Shown: piece by piece, positions 1 to 7,075 of the stretch
How positions within the stretch are numbered: position 1 is the stretch's first letter
Layout of the letters: the number at the start of each line of letters is the position of its first letter
From: Luminiphilus sp.
GTDB taxonomy: Bacteria > Pseudomonadota > Gammaproteobacteria > Pseudomonadales > Halieaceae
DNA: 17,464 nucleotides
Direction of reading: 5' to 3'
Assembly (NCBI GenBank): GCA_022425845.1
Contig: JAKMEU010000198.1
Span: 1-17,464 of the forward strand
The notes under the pieces: generated by a model
Databases searched by the model: none
Told to the model about the DNA's origin: nothing
The model's input: the letters and a program-made list of their open reading frames with translations, nothing else
Translations under genes and position numbers: made by a program

Positions 1-34
1 GAATATTTACGGACATCATTGGGCTACCCACCCT

Positions 35-62
35 TTGAAGAAGCCCGCAAAGCCCCCATAAT
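35..62 (+). promoter_or_regulatory. candidate sigma70 promoter for the microprotein
   Basis: A TTGAAG hexamer at 35-40 (4 of 6 to the -35 consensus) and CATAAT at 57-62 (5 of 6 to the -10 consensus) are 16 bases apart. Transcription would start near 69, leaving a leader of about 28 bases with the ribosome site of the 27-codon ORF at 97. This rests on consensus matching alone. Confidence 0.4.
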
Positions 63-96
63 CTCGGCGTAGTTCAACCTTCCTTGGAGATTATCA

Positions 97-180
97 ATGA
101 ACAGTTCCCAGTACGACCTGCTAGCCATTGCCGTTGGCGCCACAATTATTGTCTTTCCCATGCTTTTAGCTTCAATCTAA
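97..180 (+). CDS. 27-residue single-pass membrane microprotein
   Basis: A 27-codon ORF starts at ATG 97 and ends with TAA at 178-180. GGAG at 85-88 lies 8 bases before the ATG. The product has a short polar N-terminus (MNSSQYD) and then an uninterrupted hydrophobic run from about residue 8 to the C-terminus (LLAIAVGATIIVFPMLLASI), enough for one membrane helix. It has no signal peptidase or lipobox site and no cysteine. I do not recognise the family. Tiny proteins of this shape are often accessory subunits of larger membrane complexes, but nothing nearby names a partner. Support comes from the ribosome site, the candidate promoter at 35-62 and the clear membrane helix. A chance ORF remains possible at this length. 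Confidence 0.5.
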   Translation: MNSSQYDLLAIAVGATIIVFPMLLASI

Positions 181-337
181 TAACTTTTATTTATATTGTT
201 ATTGCGAAGACAGGCCTCCCCTAACGCACTGATGCATATGTGCTTAGGCGCGGGGCCTGGCGCTACGGGTTACCGCTCGTCCTTCTCCGAGCCCAAAGTG
301 ACATCGCCATACCACGGAAAAAAAGCGGGTCAACAGC
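181..337. other. non-coding stretch between microprotein and lipoprotein operon
   Basis: No credible gene is seen. The first 25 bases are AT-rich and hold a 6-base inverted repeat (AATAAC at 179-184, GTTATT at 198-203, 13-base loop), too weak to call a terminator. The rest is GC-rich without obvious structure. A 143-codon plus-strand frame starting at 240 runs into the lipoprotein gene in another frame, and its composition looks like a shadow. Confidence 0.4.
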
Positions 338-364
338 TCAAGTTTGTGTCCCTCCGGCCGCCTA
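338..364 (+). promoter_or_regulatory. sigma28 (FliA)-like promoter upstream of the lipoprotein pair
   Basis: TCAAGTTT at 338-345 matches the sigma28 -35 consensus TAAAGTTT at 7 of 8 positions. It is followed by exactly 11 bases and then GCCGCCTA at 357-364, which matches GCCGATAA at 5 of 8 including the GCCG core. The spacing is the consensus one. The site lies about 40 bases before the ATG at 406. The operon carries a FlgO-family gene, and flagellar-regulon control would fit that. No good sigma70 pair is seen at the same place. Confidence 0.45.
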
Positions 365-405
365 TAGGGTAAGTCCCCGGTTTGCGAGCCCATGTGGAGC
401 AGGAC

Positions 406-1110
406 ATGCCCTCCCCGACGTCATTCAAGCCAGCCATCGTGCTTCCCGCCGCCTTGTTGGGGTTGATCCTGTTGGCAGGCTGCCAACACCACAGCCAGGG
501 AAATCGCACGGCCGACTACCCCATCGGCGAACAGTTTCCGCAGATCTATCAAAAGAGTCTGCAGGCCAGCGCACACTGGCGACTGATTGCCCACAACGAG
601 GCGCAGTTGCTGGTGACCCGATTCGAGGATCTGCCGCCGCTCCAGTTGGATCAGCCGGGCGGTCGGGATGATTCGGTTTTTCTCAGGGCCTATCACGACT
701 TTTTGGCGGAGGGTCTGCTCAATGAGGGCGCCCTGCTCTACGAGTCAGGACAGGAAATGCAGGTTGAGTATGATATCGAGGTCGTTGAGTTCTCGGACCG
801 GAACCAGTTGAACCTCCCCCCCGGTCTCATCTCCGCCTCTGCGCTGTCGGTGTATATCATCGCCCATGCTGTGGAGACATGGTCGAATCCAGCCGCCCTG
901 CTGATACCCGCCGCGGTGGGAGCCGATTTTTACAATTATATGAATGCCGATTCGGAAACGCCTGATACGGAAATCATTTTGACGACCCGGGTTCTGGGTG
1001 ACGCACGGCTGGTGTACAGCCACTCCTCGGTCTATTACCTGCGCACCGCCGACGCGGGACTCTATGAGAATTCAAAATCCATTAAGGTGAGGGGACCCGT
1101 GGCGCTATGA
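406..1110 (+). CDS. outer-membrane lipoprotein of unknown function
   Basis: The product is 234 residues with a clear lipoprotein signal peptide: a short positive N-region, a hydrophobic core and the lipobox LAGC with the lipidated cysteine at residue 26. Gln follows the cysteine and no Asp is at +2, so outer-membrane sorting is expected. I chose ATG 406 over the TTG at 382 because GGAG at 396-399 is well placed and the signal peptide then starts cleanly. The mature part is mixed alpha/beta with a moderately hydrophobic stretch around residues 145-180, and I do not recognise its family. The stop overlaps the next start as ATGA (1107-1110), so it is co-translated with the FlgO-family lipoprotein. 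A shared envelope or flagellar role is inferred from that pairing only. Confidence 0.8.
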   Translation: MPSPTSFKPAIVLPAALLGLILLAGCQHHSQGNRTADYPIGEQFPQIYQKSLQASAHWRLIAHNEAQLLVTRFEDLPPLQLDQPGGRDDSVFLRAYHDFLAEGLLNEGALLYESGQEMQVEYDIEVVEFSDRNQLNLPPGLISASALSVYIIAHAVETWSNPAALLIPAAVGADFYNYMNADSETPDTEIILTTRVLGDARLVYSHSSVYYLRTADAGLYENSKSIKVRGPVAL

Positions 1111-1685
1111 CAGCGAAATCAAAGCTCATCCTCTGGTGGATTACGCTCTGCCTCAGCGCCTGCCTGGTGGGCTGCAATGGCTACTACGGCAGCAATGCGG
1201 CAAGCACTGCCATCTATTCAGGCCAGGAAGCCACCGTTGATCTCAGGGACGAGGTGGAAAAGGCCTGCGCCCGCCTTATCCAACATGCAAAACATGCCAG
1301 CAAACGACAGGACAAACTGTTGGTCGTCAGCTTCGCTGACCTCAGCGCGTTGAATCAGTCGTCAAAGCTGGGGCGACTCATGGGGCAAGATTGCAGCACG
1401 GAAGTCGTTAGAAAGGGGTATCAGGTTACCGAGCCCCTGCTTGCGGACGCCCTGTACATCGACCCCAGTCAGGGCGAGCTGCTACTGTCCAGAGATCTTG
1501 AGCTGCTGGCGCAAGACCATGAGGCGACCCTGGTGATAGTGGGTACTTACACCACGGGCCGAAACACGGTCTATGCCAACGCTCGCCTGGTGCGTTCAAG
1601 GGATGCGCTTGTGCTATCAGCGGTATCCTTTGAGCTGCCCCTGACACGGGAAGTCAGCCAGTTGATTGCCCAGCGATCATTCTGA
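1107..1685 (+). CDS. FlgO-family outer-membrane lipoprotein
   Basis: The product is 192 residues. The signal peptide has two possible lipoboxes, LSAC (Cys19) and LVGC (Cys23), with the second more typical in position. From about residue 70 it matches the FlgO domain pattern: a beta strand LLVVSFADL, then SSKLGRLMGQDCSTEVVRKG, a segment with LYIDPSQGELLLSRDLELLA, then VIVGTYTTGRNTVYANARLV. In vibrios FlgO is an outer-membrane protein needed for full motility and carried next to other flagellar envelope genes. Many FlgO-domain lipoproteins outside vibrios are uncharacterised. The gene overlaps the upstream lipoprotein by 4 bases, with GAGGGG about 12 bases before its ATG. The family call is fairly firm, while a flagellar role is inference helped by the sigma28-like promoter at 338-364. 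Confidence 0.75.
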   Translation: MTAKSKLILWWITLCLSACLVGCNGYYGSNAASTAIYSGQEATVDLRDEVEKACARLIQHAKHASKRQDKLLVVSFADLSALNQSSKLGRLMGQDCSTEVVRKGYQVTEPLLADALYIDPSQGELLLSRDLELLAQDHEATLVIVGTYTTGRNTVYANARLVRSRDALVLSAVSFELPLTREVSQLIAQRSF

Positions 1686-1709
1686 GCCACACCCGGCTTC
1701 GCTCAGGGC

Positions 1710-2147
1710 TCAATGCCCCCTCAACCTCCCGCGGGCTCGAATCAGATGCTCGTTGAGTTGCCAGGGACGGGCGTAGGCCTCTGGACTATCGCCACTGTGT
1801 TCCCACCCCCGGCAATGATTCATTTCGTGATTGAGTAAGGGTGCCGACGCGGGCCTCAGCAAATGAATATCGCAGACCGCCTGATGCCAGCGAACTCGGC
1901 GAAGAGCACAGGCATTACTCCTCACGTCACCACAAATCGAATTCAACGTCGCCTTACTGTCGTGGTAGCGAATACGGATCTCAGCCTGCAGGATATCAGG
2001 GCAAGGGGCACGGTCTGCATTAAGGCAAACCTGGCCCAGGTGCTGTCGGGTGAACTGGGCGGCCAGCAGGATCAGCAACAGGGCAGCGAGCAGCCCCGCC
2101 CACTGCCACCGTTTAAACAACGTACTGGACTCGCTTGACTGGCGCAT
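1710..2147 (-). CDS. small membrane-anchored protein with HExxHxxGxxH zinc motif
   Basis: The product is 145 residues. I chose the ATG at 2147 over an upstream in-frame codon at 2174 because GGAGG sits 5 bases before it. Residues 16-31 form one membrane helix or uncleaved signal anchor. The rest, probably periplasmic, has six cysteines (41, 49, 72, 80, 92, 112), which suggests disulfides. Near the C-terminus lies H107-E-M-N-H111-C-R-G114-W-E-H117, an exact HExxHxxGxxH pattern as used by metzincin zinc proteases. Only 28 residues follow, and no downstream methionine is present for a Met-turn, so it is not a canonical metzincin. It may be a reduced metalloprotease or a structural zinc protein. 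It converges with the lipoprotein operon, with only 24 bases between the stops. Confidence 0.7.
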   Translation of the reverse strand: MRQSSESSTLFKRWQWAGLLAALLLILLAAQFTRQHLGQVCLNADRAPCPDILQAEIRIRYHDSKATLNSICGDVRSNACALRRVRWHQAVCDIHLLRPASAPLLNHEMNHCRGWEHSGDSPEAYARPWQLNEHLIRARGRLRGH

Positions 2148-2326
2148 CCCGCCCTCCGCCCTGCATACGGACACGCCCTACTGTGCCACACCCGATGCGG
2201 TGCCTGCTGAAGCGACCCTGGGGCGCGTCGAAAAAAAGATTTGAAATAAATCCGGTTACTGACAACAGGGACACAGTCGTTCAGCATGGCACAAACACTC
2301 AGCTTATCTGTGACGGAGTTACACCC
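2148..2326. promoter_or_regulatory. divergent promoter region with an AT-rich inverted repeat
   Basis: These 179 bases separate the minus-strand zinc-motif gene from the plus-strand dehydrogenase. An A-rich tract around 2231-2250 contains a perfect 5-5-5 inverted repeat, GATTT at 2238-2242 and AAATC at 2248-2252, a possible regulator site. Candidate hexamers (TTGAAA 2241-2246, CTGACA 2259-2264) lack convincing -10 partners, so I do not name a promoter. The dehydrogenase ribosome site CGGAG is at 2314-2318. Confidence 0.3.
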
Positions 2327-3094
2327 ATGCGACTACAGAACAAAACAGTCCTGGTCACCGGCGGTGGATCAGGAATCGGCGAGGCGACGAGTGTTCGCCT
2401 TGCGGCGGAAGGTGCCCGGGTTGCCGTCACCGACCTGGTGGAATCCGCTGCCCAGCGTGTGGTGGCAAACATCTCAGATGCCGGGGGCACCGCTATGGCA
2501 CTGGTCCAGGACGTGACTCTCGAATCCGAATGGGAGGAGACCGTTGCAACGGTTACCGACCAATGGGGGGAAATCGATGTCCTGGTCAACAATGCCGGCG
2601 TGGCCCGCCCGGGTAACGTAGAGGAAGCCACGCTGGCCGACTGGCGCTTTGTAAACAGCGTCAACAGTGAGGGGGTCTTCCTGGGCATGCGGGCCTGCAT
2701 TCCAAAGATGCGTAAACCCGGCGGGTCCATTATCAACATTTCGTCCATCGAGGGCATCGTGGGCGACCCGCTGTTGATTGCCTATAACGCCAGTAAAGCA
2801 GCGGTTCGGACAATGACCAAGTCGGCCGCACTGCACTGCGCCGAGGCCGGCCATGGTATCCGCGTCAATTCAATTCACCCGGGATTCATCGAAACGGCGA
2901 TGGTTGCTGACGGGCTTGCCGCGATGGGCGACGCAGCCGCGGAGTTCCACCAGCGCATCATTGCAGCTATCCCAGTCGGTCATCTGGGGCAGGCGATGGA
3001 CATTGCCAATGCCGCCCTCTTCCTCGCCTCTGAGGAATCGAGTTACATGACTGGCAGTGAGTTGGTGGTTGATGGTGGCTATACCGCACACTGA
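2327..3094 (+). CDS. classical short-chain dehydrogenase/reductase, NAD-type
   Basis: The product is 255 residues, the usual length for a classical SDR. The cofactor motif TGGGSGIG is at residues 11-18. Asp36 ends the second strand, which favours NAD over NADP. NNAG is at 88-91. The catalytic set is Ser140, Tyr153 and Lys157 (YNASK), with Asn113 the likely fourth member. HPGF follows at 184-187 and the C-terminus has the typical VVDGG (247-251). The start at ATG 2327 is supported by GGAG 8 bases upstream; the frame is open further upstream but that part looks non-coding. It probably interconverts a secondary alcohol and a ketone. Its stop faces the esterase of the Baeyer-Villiger cluster across 82 bases, so it could feed ketone to that pathway. 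That link is positional inference, and the substrate cannot be read from sequence. Confidence 0.9.
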   Translation: MRLQNKTVLVTGGGSGIGEATSVRLAAEGARVAVTDLVESAAQRVVANISDAGGTAMALVQDVTLESEWEETVATVTDQWGEIDVLVNNAGVARPGNVEEATLADWRFVNSVNSEGVFLGMRACIPKMRKPGGSIINISSIEGIVGDPLLIAYNASKAAVRTMTKSAALHCAEAGHGIRVNSIHPGFIETAMVADGLAAMGDAAAEFHQRIIAAIPVGHLGQAMDIANAALFLASEESSYMTGSELVVDGGYTAH

Positions 3095-3176
3095 AGGTCG
3101 CCGCGAACACCCTGTACCCACTTGCGGGAAACCTCATCCCTGACGCAATGCGCTGGGCAACACCGGATCTGCGAAA

Positions 3177-4235
3177 TCACTTTGCCGCCAGGATGCACTC
3201 CTGCAGCCATCCCGCCATATCACGCGCCGTGGTCCGCGCAATATCAGGCATGAATACGCCAAATACTTCATTCGCATGGATCGTTCCCATGGTTTGTCGG
3301 CACTGGGACAACACCCCTGCCCGCTGCAATAAACGGTAGAAGGCAACGCCCTCATCGCGTAAGGGATCGCATTCATTGACATTAATCATGGTGGGAGGAA
3401 ATCCCGCCACCTCCGCCTCCGTGGCGAAACCTGGCCAGGCCATGGGGTCGCGTGCCGCCAGGGCCTCTATGCCATAGGCCATCGTCGTGTGGTTATTGCC
3501 CACACTAATCAGCACACCTTCGTTCTCGATGGTCGAGGGCGCGCTGTCTGAGGGCCAGCTACCCAGTATATAGGGACACAGCGCATACAGCCCTACCGGC
3601 ATCACGTCAGCGGCTTCCGCAGCCAGGCGCATGGTGGTTGCTATGGATAAATTCCCGCCACCACTCTCTCCAGCGATCATGATCTGGTCGCGGCGTACGG
3701 CCCGTGCGTCCGCGTTTTCAACCAGCCATTTAAACCCTGAAACACAGTCGTTTAAACCCGCTGGGTACGGAGCGACCTCGGGCACCGACGAGGGACGAAG
3801 CGAGTTACGAAAATCCACCATGACAACACAAAGACCCTGATGGGCGATCGTTTTGCCCCAGGCGCGGTAATTGCCGTCGAACGCAGAAAGGATGGCCATA
3901 CCACCACCATGAATATAATAAACGCAGGGCAGAACAGCGTCGGTGTCGGGGCGGATGATCTGTAGATTGATCGTGTTTCCGTCCGGCTGGGAGGGGATGG
4001 ATACGGTTTCAAATCGAAGACCGGTGGAGGGCACAACGTCCTCATTGTCCAAAGCAGCCATCAGCTCTGCCATCGCCGCCTCTGCGGCCAGGGCCTCTGG
4101 CGTTGTCGCCGCCGCCAGCGCCTCTTCCCGGCTCGCCACGTCACCTGACTGGGTCAGCATCGGCTCCTCAAGCCCGGCCAGCAATTCACGATTTCGGGCA
4201 TCGAGCCGATCATCCTGCATCGGGTCATAGGTCAT
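3177..4235 (-). CDS. alpha/beta hydrolase, HSL-type esterase
   Basis: The product is 352 residues. It has the oxyanion-hole motif HGGG at 109-112 and the nucleophile elbow GESGG at 189-193 with Ser191. Asp290 (NECDPLRDEG) and His320 (GTIHANEVF) complete the triad. This order is diagnostic of the hormone-sensitive-lipase branch of alpha/beta hydrolases. The first 75 or so residues are an Ala/Glu-rich helical cap region. No signal peptide is seen, so it is cytoplasmic. GGAG lies 8 bases before the ATG. It is 73 bases downstream of the Baeyer-Villiger monooxygenase on the same strand, the classic arrangement in which the esterase hydrolyses the ester or lactone made by the monooxygenase. Carboxylesterase activity is well supported and the exact substrate is unknown. 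Confidence 0.88.
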   Translation of the reverse strand: MTYDPMQDDRLDARNRELLAGLEEPMLTQSGDVASREEALAAATTPEALAAEAAMAELMAALDNEDVVPSTGLRFETVSIPSQPDGNTINLQIIRPDTDAVLPCVYYIHGGGMAILSAFDGNYRAWGKTIAHQGLCVVMVDFRNSLRPSSVPEVAPYPAGLNDCVSGFKWLVENADARAVRRDQIMIAGESGGGNLSIATTMRLAAEAADVMPVGLYALCPYILGSWPSDSAPSTIENEGVLISVGNNHTTMAYGIEALAARDPMAWPGFATEAEVAGFPPTMINVNECDPLRDEGVAFYRLLQRAGVLSQCRQTMGTIHANEVFGVFMPDIARTTARDMAGWLQECILAAK

Positions 4236-4308
4236 GGCATGTTCTCCGTTACACCGAGGCGGCTTACACCGCCGTTAAGGGTTACCACCCGGTGGGTCTT
4301 CCCTGCTG
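4236..4308 (-). other. intergenic gap with two short inverted repeats
   Basis: Between the monooxygenase stop and the esterase start there are two perfect short hairpins: GGCGG at 4258-4262 with CCGCC at 4269-4273 (6-base loop), and CCACC at 4285-4289 with GGTGG at 4291-4295. Neither is followed by a U-tract, so a terminator is not supported. They could tune expression of the downstream esterase or stabilise a processed end. GC-rich DNA yields such repeats often. Confidence 0.25.
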
Positions 4309-5925
4309 TCAGGCGAGCTGGAAGCCCGGATAGCCGTTTTTCTGAATGTCGTTGCACAGCTCGCGATAAACGTGGGCACCACCGATGTAGGACAGCAAGC
4401 GACGCGGCTTTCCTTCAATGTTCGCCCCGGTGTACCAGGAGTCAACCGTTACCATTAGCGTTGAGTTAGCCACCTCATCATGGTGTTGAACCCAGGCCTC
4501 CTCGCGCTCAAGGGTGGGCTCCATGGTCCGTTTGCCCGACTGCTGTAGATTCACAATGGCATCGGTAATCCAATCTATCTGCTGCTGGATACAGGTCTGG
4601 ACATTGCAAAAAGCAGCCGAGGGTGACAGTGGACCGCCAACGAGGAATAAATTGGGAAAGCCATGCACCTGGAAGCCCAGGGTGGTCCGGATATCCCGCT
4701 GCCAAAGCTCGGTCAATGACCGACCGTCGCGACCCGTCACTCCCATACGCGACAACGTACCCGTCCCCGCATCAAACCCGGTGGCCATAATCAAAACGTC
4801 CAGGGGGTATTCCCTGCCACCGACCCGTAACCCCTGCTCATAAAAAGCCTCGATGGGTTCCGACCTGACATCTACAAGGTGAACATTGGGGCGGTTGAAG
4901 GCCTCGTAATAGCCGCTTTCCAGCGGCACGCGCTTTAGCCCGTAGCCGTGATCGCTGGGAATCAACTGGTCAGCGAGCGCGGAGTCATCGATTTGTATGC
5001 GTATTTTTCCCCTGACAAATTCGGTCAGCTCGGCGTTCATCACCGGATCAACCAGCGTCTCGGGAAAGGTGCCCACAAACATCTTGAGAGAACCGTCGGC
5101 CCAGCACGTTTCGTAAACTTCATGACGCTGCTCAGGCGTTAGCGTGGCCGCAACCCCCTCCTCTGCAGGGTCCCAGGTAAACCCGCCAAATGTGGTGTGT
5201 ACCAGCTTGCTGATCCGGGGATAGTCGGCTCGCCATGACGCCATCATTTCAGAATCAACTTTGTAGTTCTTCATGCGCACGGCGTACTGAGGAGTACGTT
5301 GGAACACGGTCAGCTCGGCCACGTCCGGGGCGAGCGTCTGTATCACCTGAATACCCGTGGCTCCATTACCGATAACGCCCACCCGCTGCCCACTGAGATC
5401 GACAGGACTCTGCGGCCACCGCGCCGTGTGGTAGACCTTACCCTGGAACTTCTCCTCATCCGGGAAGGACAGCACCTTCGGCGTCGAGAGCAGGCCCACA
5501 CAGCTCACCAAAAAGCGGGCCGCGTAGGTGCTCCCTGTATCGGTCACCACCTGCCAGCGCCCTGCTTCCTCATCCCATTGAGCCGACCTCACGCGTGTCT
5601 CGAATTCGATGGCGGAGTAGAGATCAAATCGGCGGGCAACGTGCTGCAGGTAGCGCTTTATCTCGGGTTGCGTGGGGAACCTTTCGGTCCAGGCCCATTC
5701 ATCGAGCAAGTCCTGTGAAAACCAATACTGGTAGATATTCGCAGGGGAATCCACGCGACAACCGGGATAAGCGTTCCAGTACCAGGTCCCCCCTACATCC
5801 GGAGCCGCTTCAATGGTTACAACGCTGAATCCAGCCTCACGCAGCTTGTGGGTCTGGTACAACCCGGACACGCCCGCACCCACAACCAGCGCATCGATTT
5901 GTTGTCCGCTCACTCTTCGGTTCAC
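4309..5925 (-). CDS. Baeyer-Villiger (flavin) monooxygenase
   Basis: The product is 538 residues, close to cyclohexanone monooxygenase in length. It has two Rossmann dinucleotide motifs, GAGVSG at 16-21 for FAD and GNGATG at 186-191 for NADPH. Between them lies the type I Baeyer-Villiger fingerprint FxGxxxHxxxW(P), seen as F160, G162, H166, W170 and P171. Arg332 in GLKRVPLESGYYEAF sits where the catalytic arginine of these enzymes lies. The expected reaction is insertion of one O2-derived oxygen next to a ketone, giving an ester or lactone. The start is uncertain: GTG 5925 gives the annotated length, and GTG 5913 is four codons later with an AGGGG about 11 bases upstream. An ABM-domain gene precedes it by 113 bases and an esterase follows by 73, all on one strand. 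The ketone substrate is unknown; alicyclic, aliphatic and steroid-type ketones all fit. Confidence 0.92.
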   Translation of the reverse strand: MNRRVSGQQIDALVVGAGVSGLYQTHKLREAGFSVVTIEAAPDVGGTWYWNAYPGCRVDSPANIYQYWFSQDLLDEWAWTERFPTQPEIKRYLQHVARRFDLYSAIEFETRVRSAQWDEEAGRWQVVTDTGSTYAARFLVSCVGLLSTPKVLSFPDEEKFQGKVYHTARWPQSPVDLSGQRVGVIGNGATGIQVIQTLAPDVAELTVFQRTPQYAVRMKNYKVDSEMMASWRADYPRISKLVHTTFGGFTWDPAEEGVAATLTPEQRHEVYETCWADGSLKMFVGTFPETLVDPVMNAELTEFVRGKIRIQIDDSALADQLIPSDHGYGLKRVPLESGYYEAFNRPNVHLVDVRSEPIEAFYEQGLRVGGREYPLDVLIMATGFDAGTGTLSRMGVTGRDGRSLTELWQRDIRTTLGFQVHGFPNLFLVGGPLSPSAAFCNVQTCIQQQIDWITDAIVNLQQSGKRTMEPTLEREEAWVQHHDEVANSTLMVTVDSWYTGANIEGKPRRLLSYIGGAHVYRELCNDIQKNGYPGFQLA

Positions 5926-6038
5926 CCCTGTCTATTTGTCATGTCACCGGCACGAGTGCACGGCAGCGGCAGACCAACCCAGCCATAGCCCGCCAGACGA
6001 TCTCTCTCCGATCCCGCGAGGAACGGGTGGGAGATAAT

Positions 6039-6347
6039 TCAAATACCGGTATTCGCGCCCAGCCATTTCACGTTGGCCACCACGGCATCCCAACCCCCTT
6101 CCAATACCGGCGCGACGGCGTCGGCGATGCCGCTATCCGTGCGATATTGCAAATAGGCTTTGTAGTGATCAGCAGAGTCCCACACCTCCAAAGCTGAGTA
6201 GGTGTTGCACGTCTCATCAAAATAGACGTCAATTTGCTGGCAGCCGTCGTAGGCACGCGTTCCCAGAAGTGCGGCACGCAGCATCTCTCCCACGGCCTCG
6301 ACGGCACCGTCCTTACATTTAAAATCAACACAGACCAAGTAACTCAT
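6039..6347 (-). CDS. ABM-domain (antibiotic biosynthesis monooxygenase-like) protein
   Basis: From ATG 6347 the product is 102 residues (start MSYLVCVDFKCKDG), which is exactly one ABM/YgiN-type ferredoxin-like domain. Typical features are the opening beta strand, the helix AVEAVGEMLRAALLGTRAYDGC, the strand QIDVYFDE, and the segment ALEVWDSADHYKAYLQ that matches the family's conserved W-x-S/D...H...Y pattern. An upstream ATG at 6362 and the longer frame to 6410 lack ribosome sites and family similarity; GGGAAAG precedes 6347. ABM proteins include cofactor-free quinone-forming oxygenases but many have no known activity. It heads the minus-strand run with the monooxygenase and esterase, so a helper role in the same pathway is plausible but not shown. 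Confidence 0.75.
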   Translation of the reverse strand: MSYLVCVDFKCKDGAVEAVGEMLRAALLGTRAYDGCQQIDVYFDETCNTYSALEVWDSADHYKAYLQYRTDSGIADAVAPVLEGGWDAVVANVKWLGANTGI

Positions 6348-6556
6348 TGCTTTCCCATCCATTTCGAGGTGAATCCCATACTGCCCTATTTCGAGTCGCT
6401 CAGCTGCCACAGTCTATCGCGGGGTGTCACCACCGCACTCGCTGACGGATGGCCTGGCAACCCAATCGGGAATAAAGTTCTCGGCAGCCTGTCCGTGCTT
6501 GAATTTTGGTGCTAGCGTGGTCTGAACATCAGGAACCATAACAAGGAACTGTCATC
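6348..6556. promoter_or_regulatory. divergent intergenic region
   Basis: This 209-base gap separates the ABM gene (minus) from the MAPEG gene (plus) and should hold promoters for both directions. A TTGAAT at 6499-6504 is a possible -35 but has no good -10 at 16-18 bases. No strong palindrome or riboswitch-like structure is visible. The clearest signal is the MAPEG ribosome site, AAGGA at 6543-6547. Confidence 0.35.
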
Positions 6557-6925
6557 ATGATGAATACCGAAATCATTATTTCTCTCCTGCTGCTGGCCGC
6601 CCATGTCTGGCTGGTTCCAATGGCCTTCAGCATGGCCCATGCGAAATGGTTATTGGGGGCCCGTGATGAAACGGTTGAGCTCTCGCTATTAACGCTTAGA
6701 GCCAAACGGGCGGCGGCAAACTACATGGAATCCCTGCCGGCTTTTCTGGCCATCGCCCTACTCATCAAAATCGAGGGCGTCGACGCCGGCAGTCTTGCGC
6801 TGTACTGGTTATCGCTGCGCGGCGTCTATCTGGTCCTGTACGTGCTTGGCACACCGATCATTCGCTCGCTGGTATGGATAGGTTCTGTTGTCGTGTTGGT
6901 TAAAATGGCGCTGATGCTTATTTGA
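6557..6925 (+). CDS. MAPEG-family integral membrane protein
   Basis: The product is 122 residues with four predicted membrane helices, roughly 5-25, 56-72, 77-97 and 102-121. The segment TLRAKRAAANYMESLPAFLA after helix 1 matches the MAPEG signature, where an R-A-x-N-x-x-E-x-x-P pattern binds glutathione in the eukaryotic members. Here it reads R-A-A-A-N-Y-M-E-S-L-P, so Asn, Glu and Pro are retained. Family members are membrane glutathione transferases and eicosanoid enzymes; bacterial copies are mostly uncharacterised. Of two consecutive ATGs, the first at 6557 is 9 bases from AAGGA and is preferred. It stands alone, 150 bases before the next gene. The family call is firm and the function is not. 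Confidence 0.85.
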   Translation: MMNTEIIISLLLLAAHVWLVPMAFSMAHAKWLLGARDETVELSLLTLRAKRAAANYMESLPAFLAIALLIKIEGVDAGSLALYWLSLRGVYLVLYVLGTPIIRSLVWIGSVVVLVKMALMLI

Positions 6926-7075
6926 GCGAGGCACGGCCTGGCCACAAAATCCGGGTCCGATCCGGTCTGACCAGCTCAAGCTGAGCCGGTGTGACGCTGC
7001 GTCCTGTCCCGCTGCAGAGGGGCCGATACGTCTGCTAAGGTAGGGAGCCAGAACCGAGAATATGGAGCACTGATT
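6926..7075. other. intergenic gap upstream of the cysteine synthase-like gene
   Basis: These 150 bases contain a small hairpin around 6973-6987 (GCTCA-AGC-TGAGC) without a U-tract and no persuasive promoter hexamers. GGAG at 7064-7067 is the ribosome site for the GTG start at 7076. No coding frame is supported. Confidence 0.3.

Noticed and set aside
240..671. 143-codon plus-strand frame
   Set aside because: Its second half overlaps the lipoprotein gene in another frame. It has no ribosome site, and the product is rich in Arg, Pro and Ser without a domain.
1683..1712. TGAGCC...GGCTCA repeat at the convergent lipoprotein/zinc-motif stops, considered as a bidirectional terminator
   Set aside because: The stem is only 6 bases with an 18-base loop and no U-tract on either side, which is within chance for this composition.
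2135..2326. 64-codon N-terminal extension of the short-chain dehydrogenase
   Set aside because: It has no SDR similarity, while ATG 2327 has a well-placed ribosome site and gives the standard SDR start two strands before TGGGSGIG.
6473..6488. TAAAGTTC considered as a second sigma28 site before the MAPEG gene
   Set aside because: The element 11 bases downstream (TCCGTGCT) matches the -10 consensus GCCGATAA at only 3 of 8 positions.
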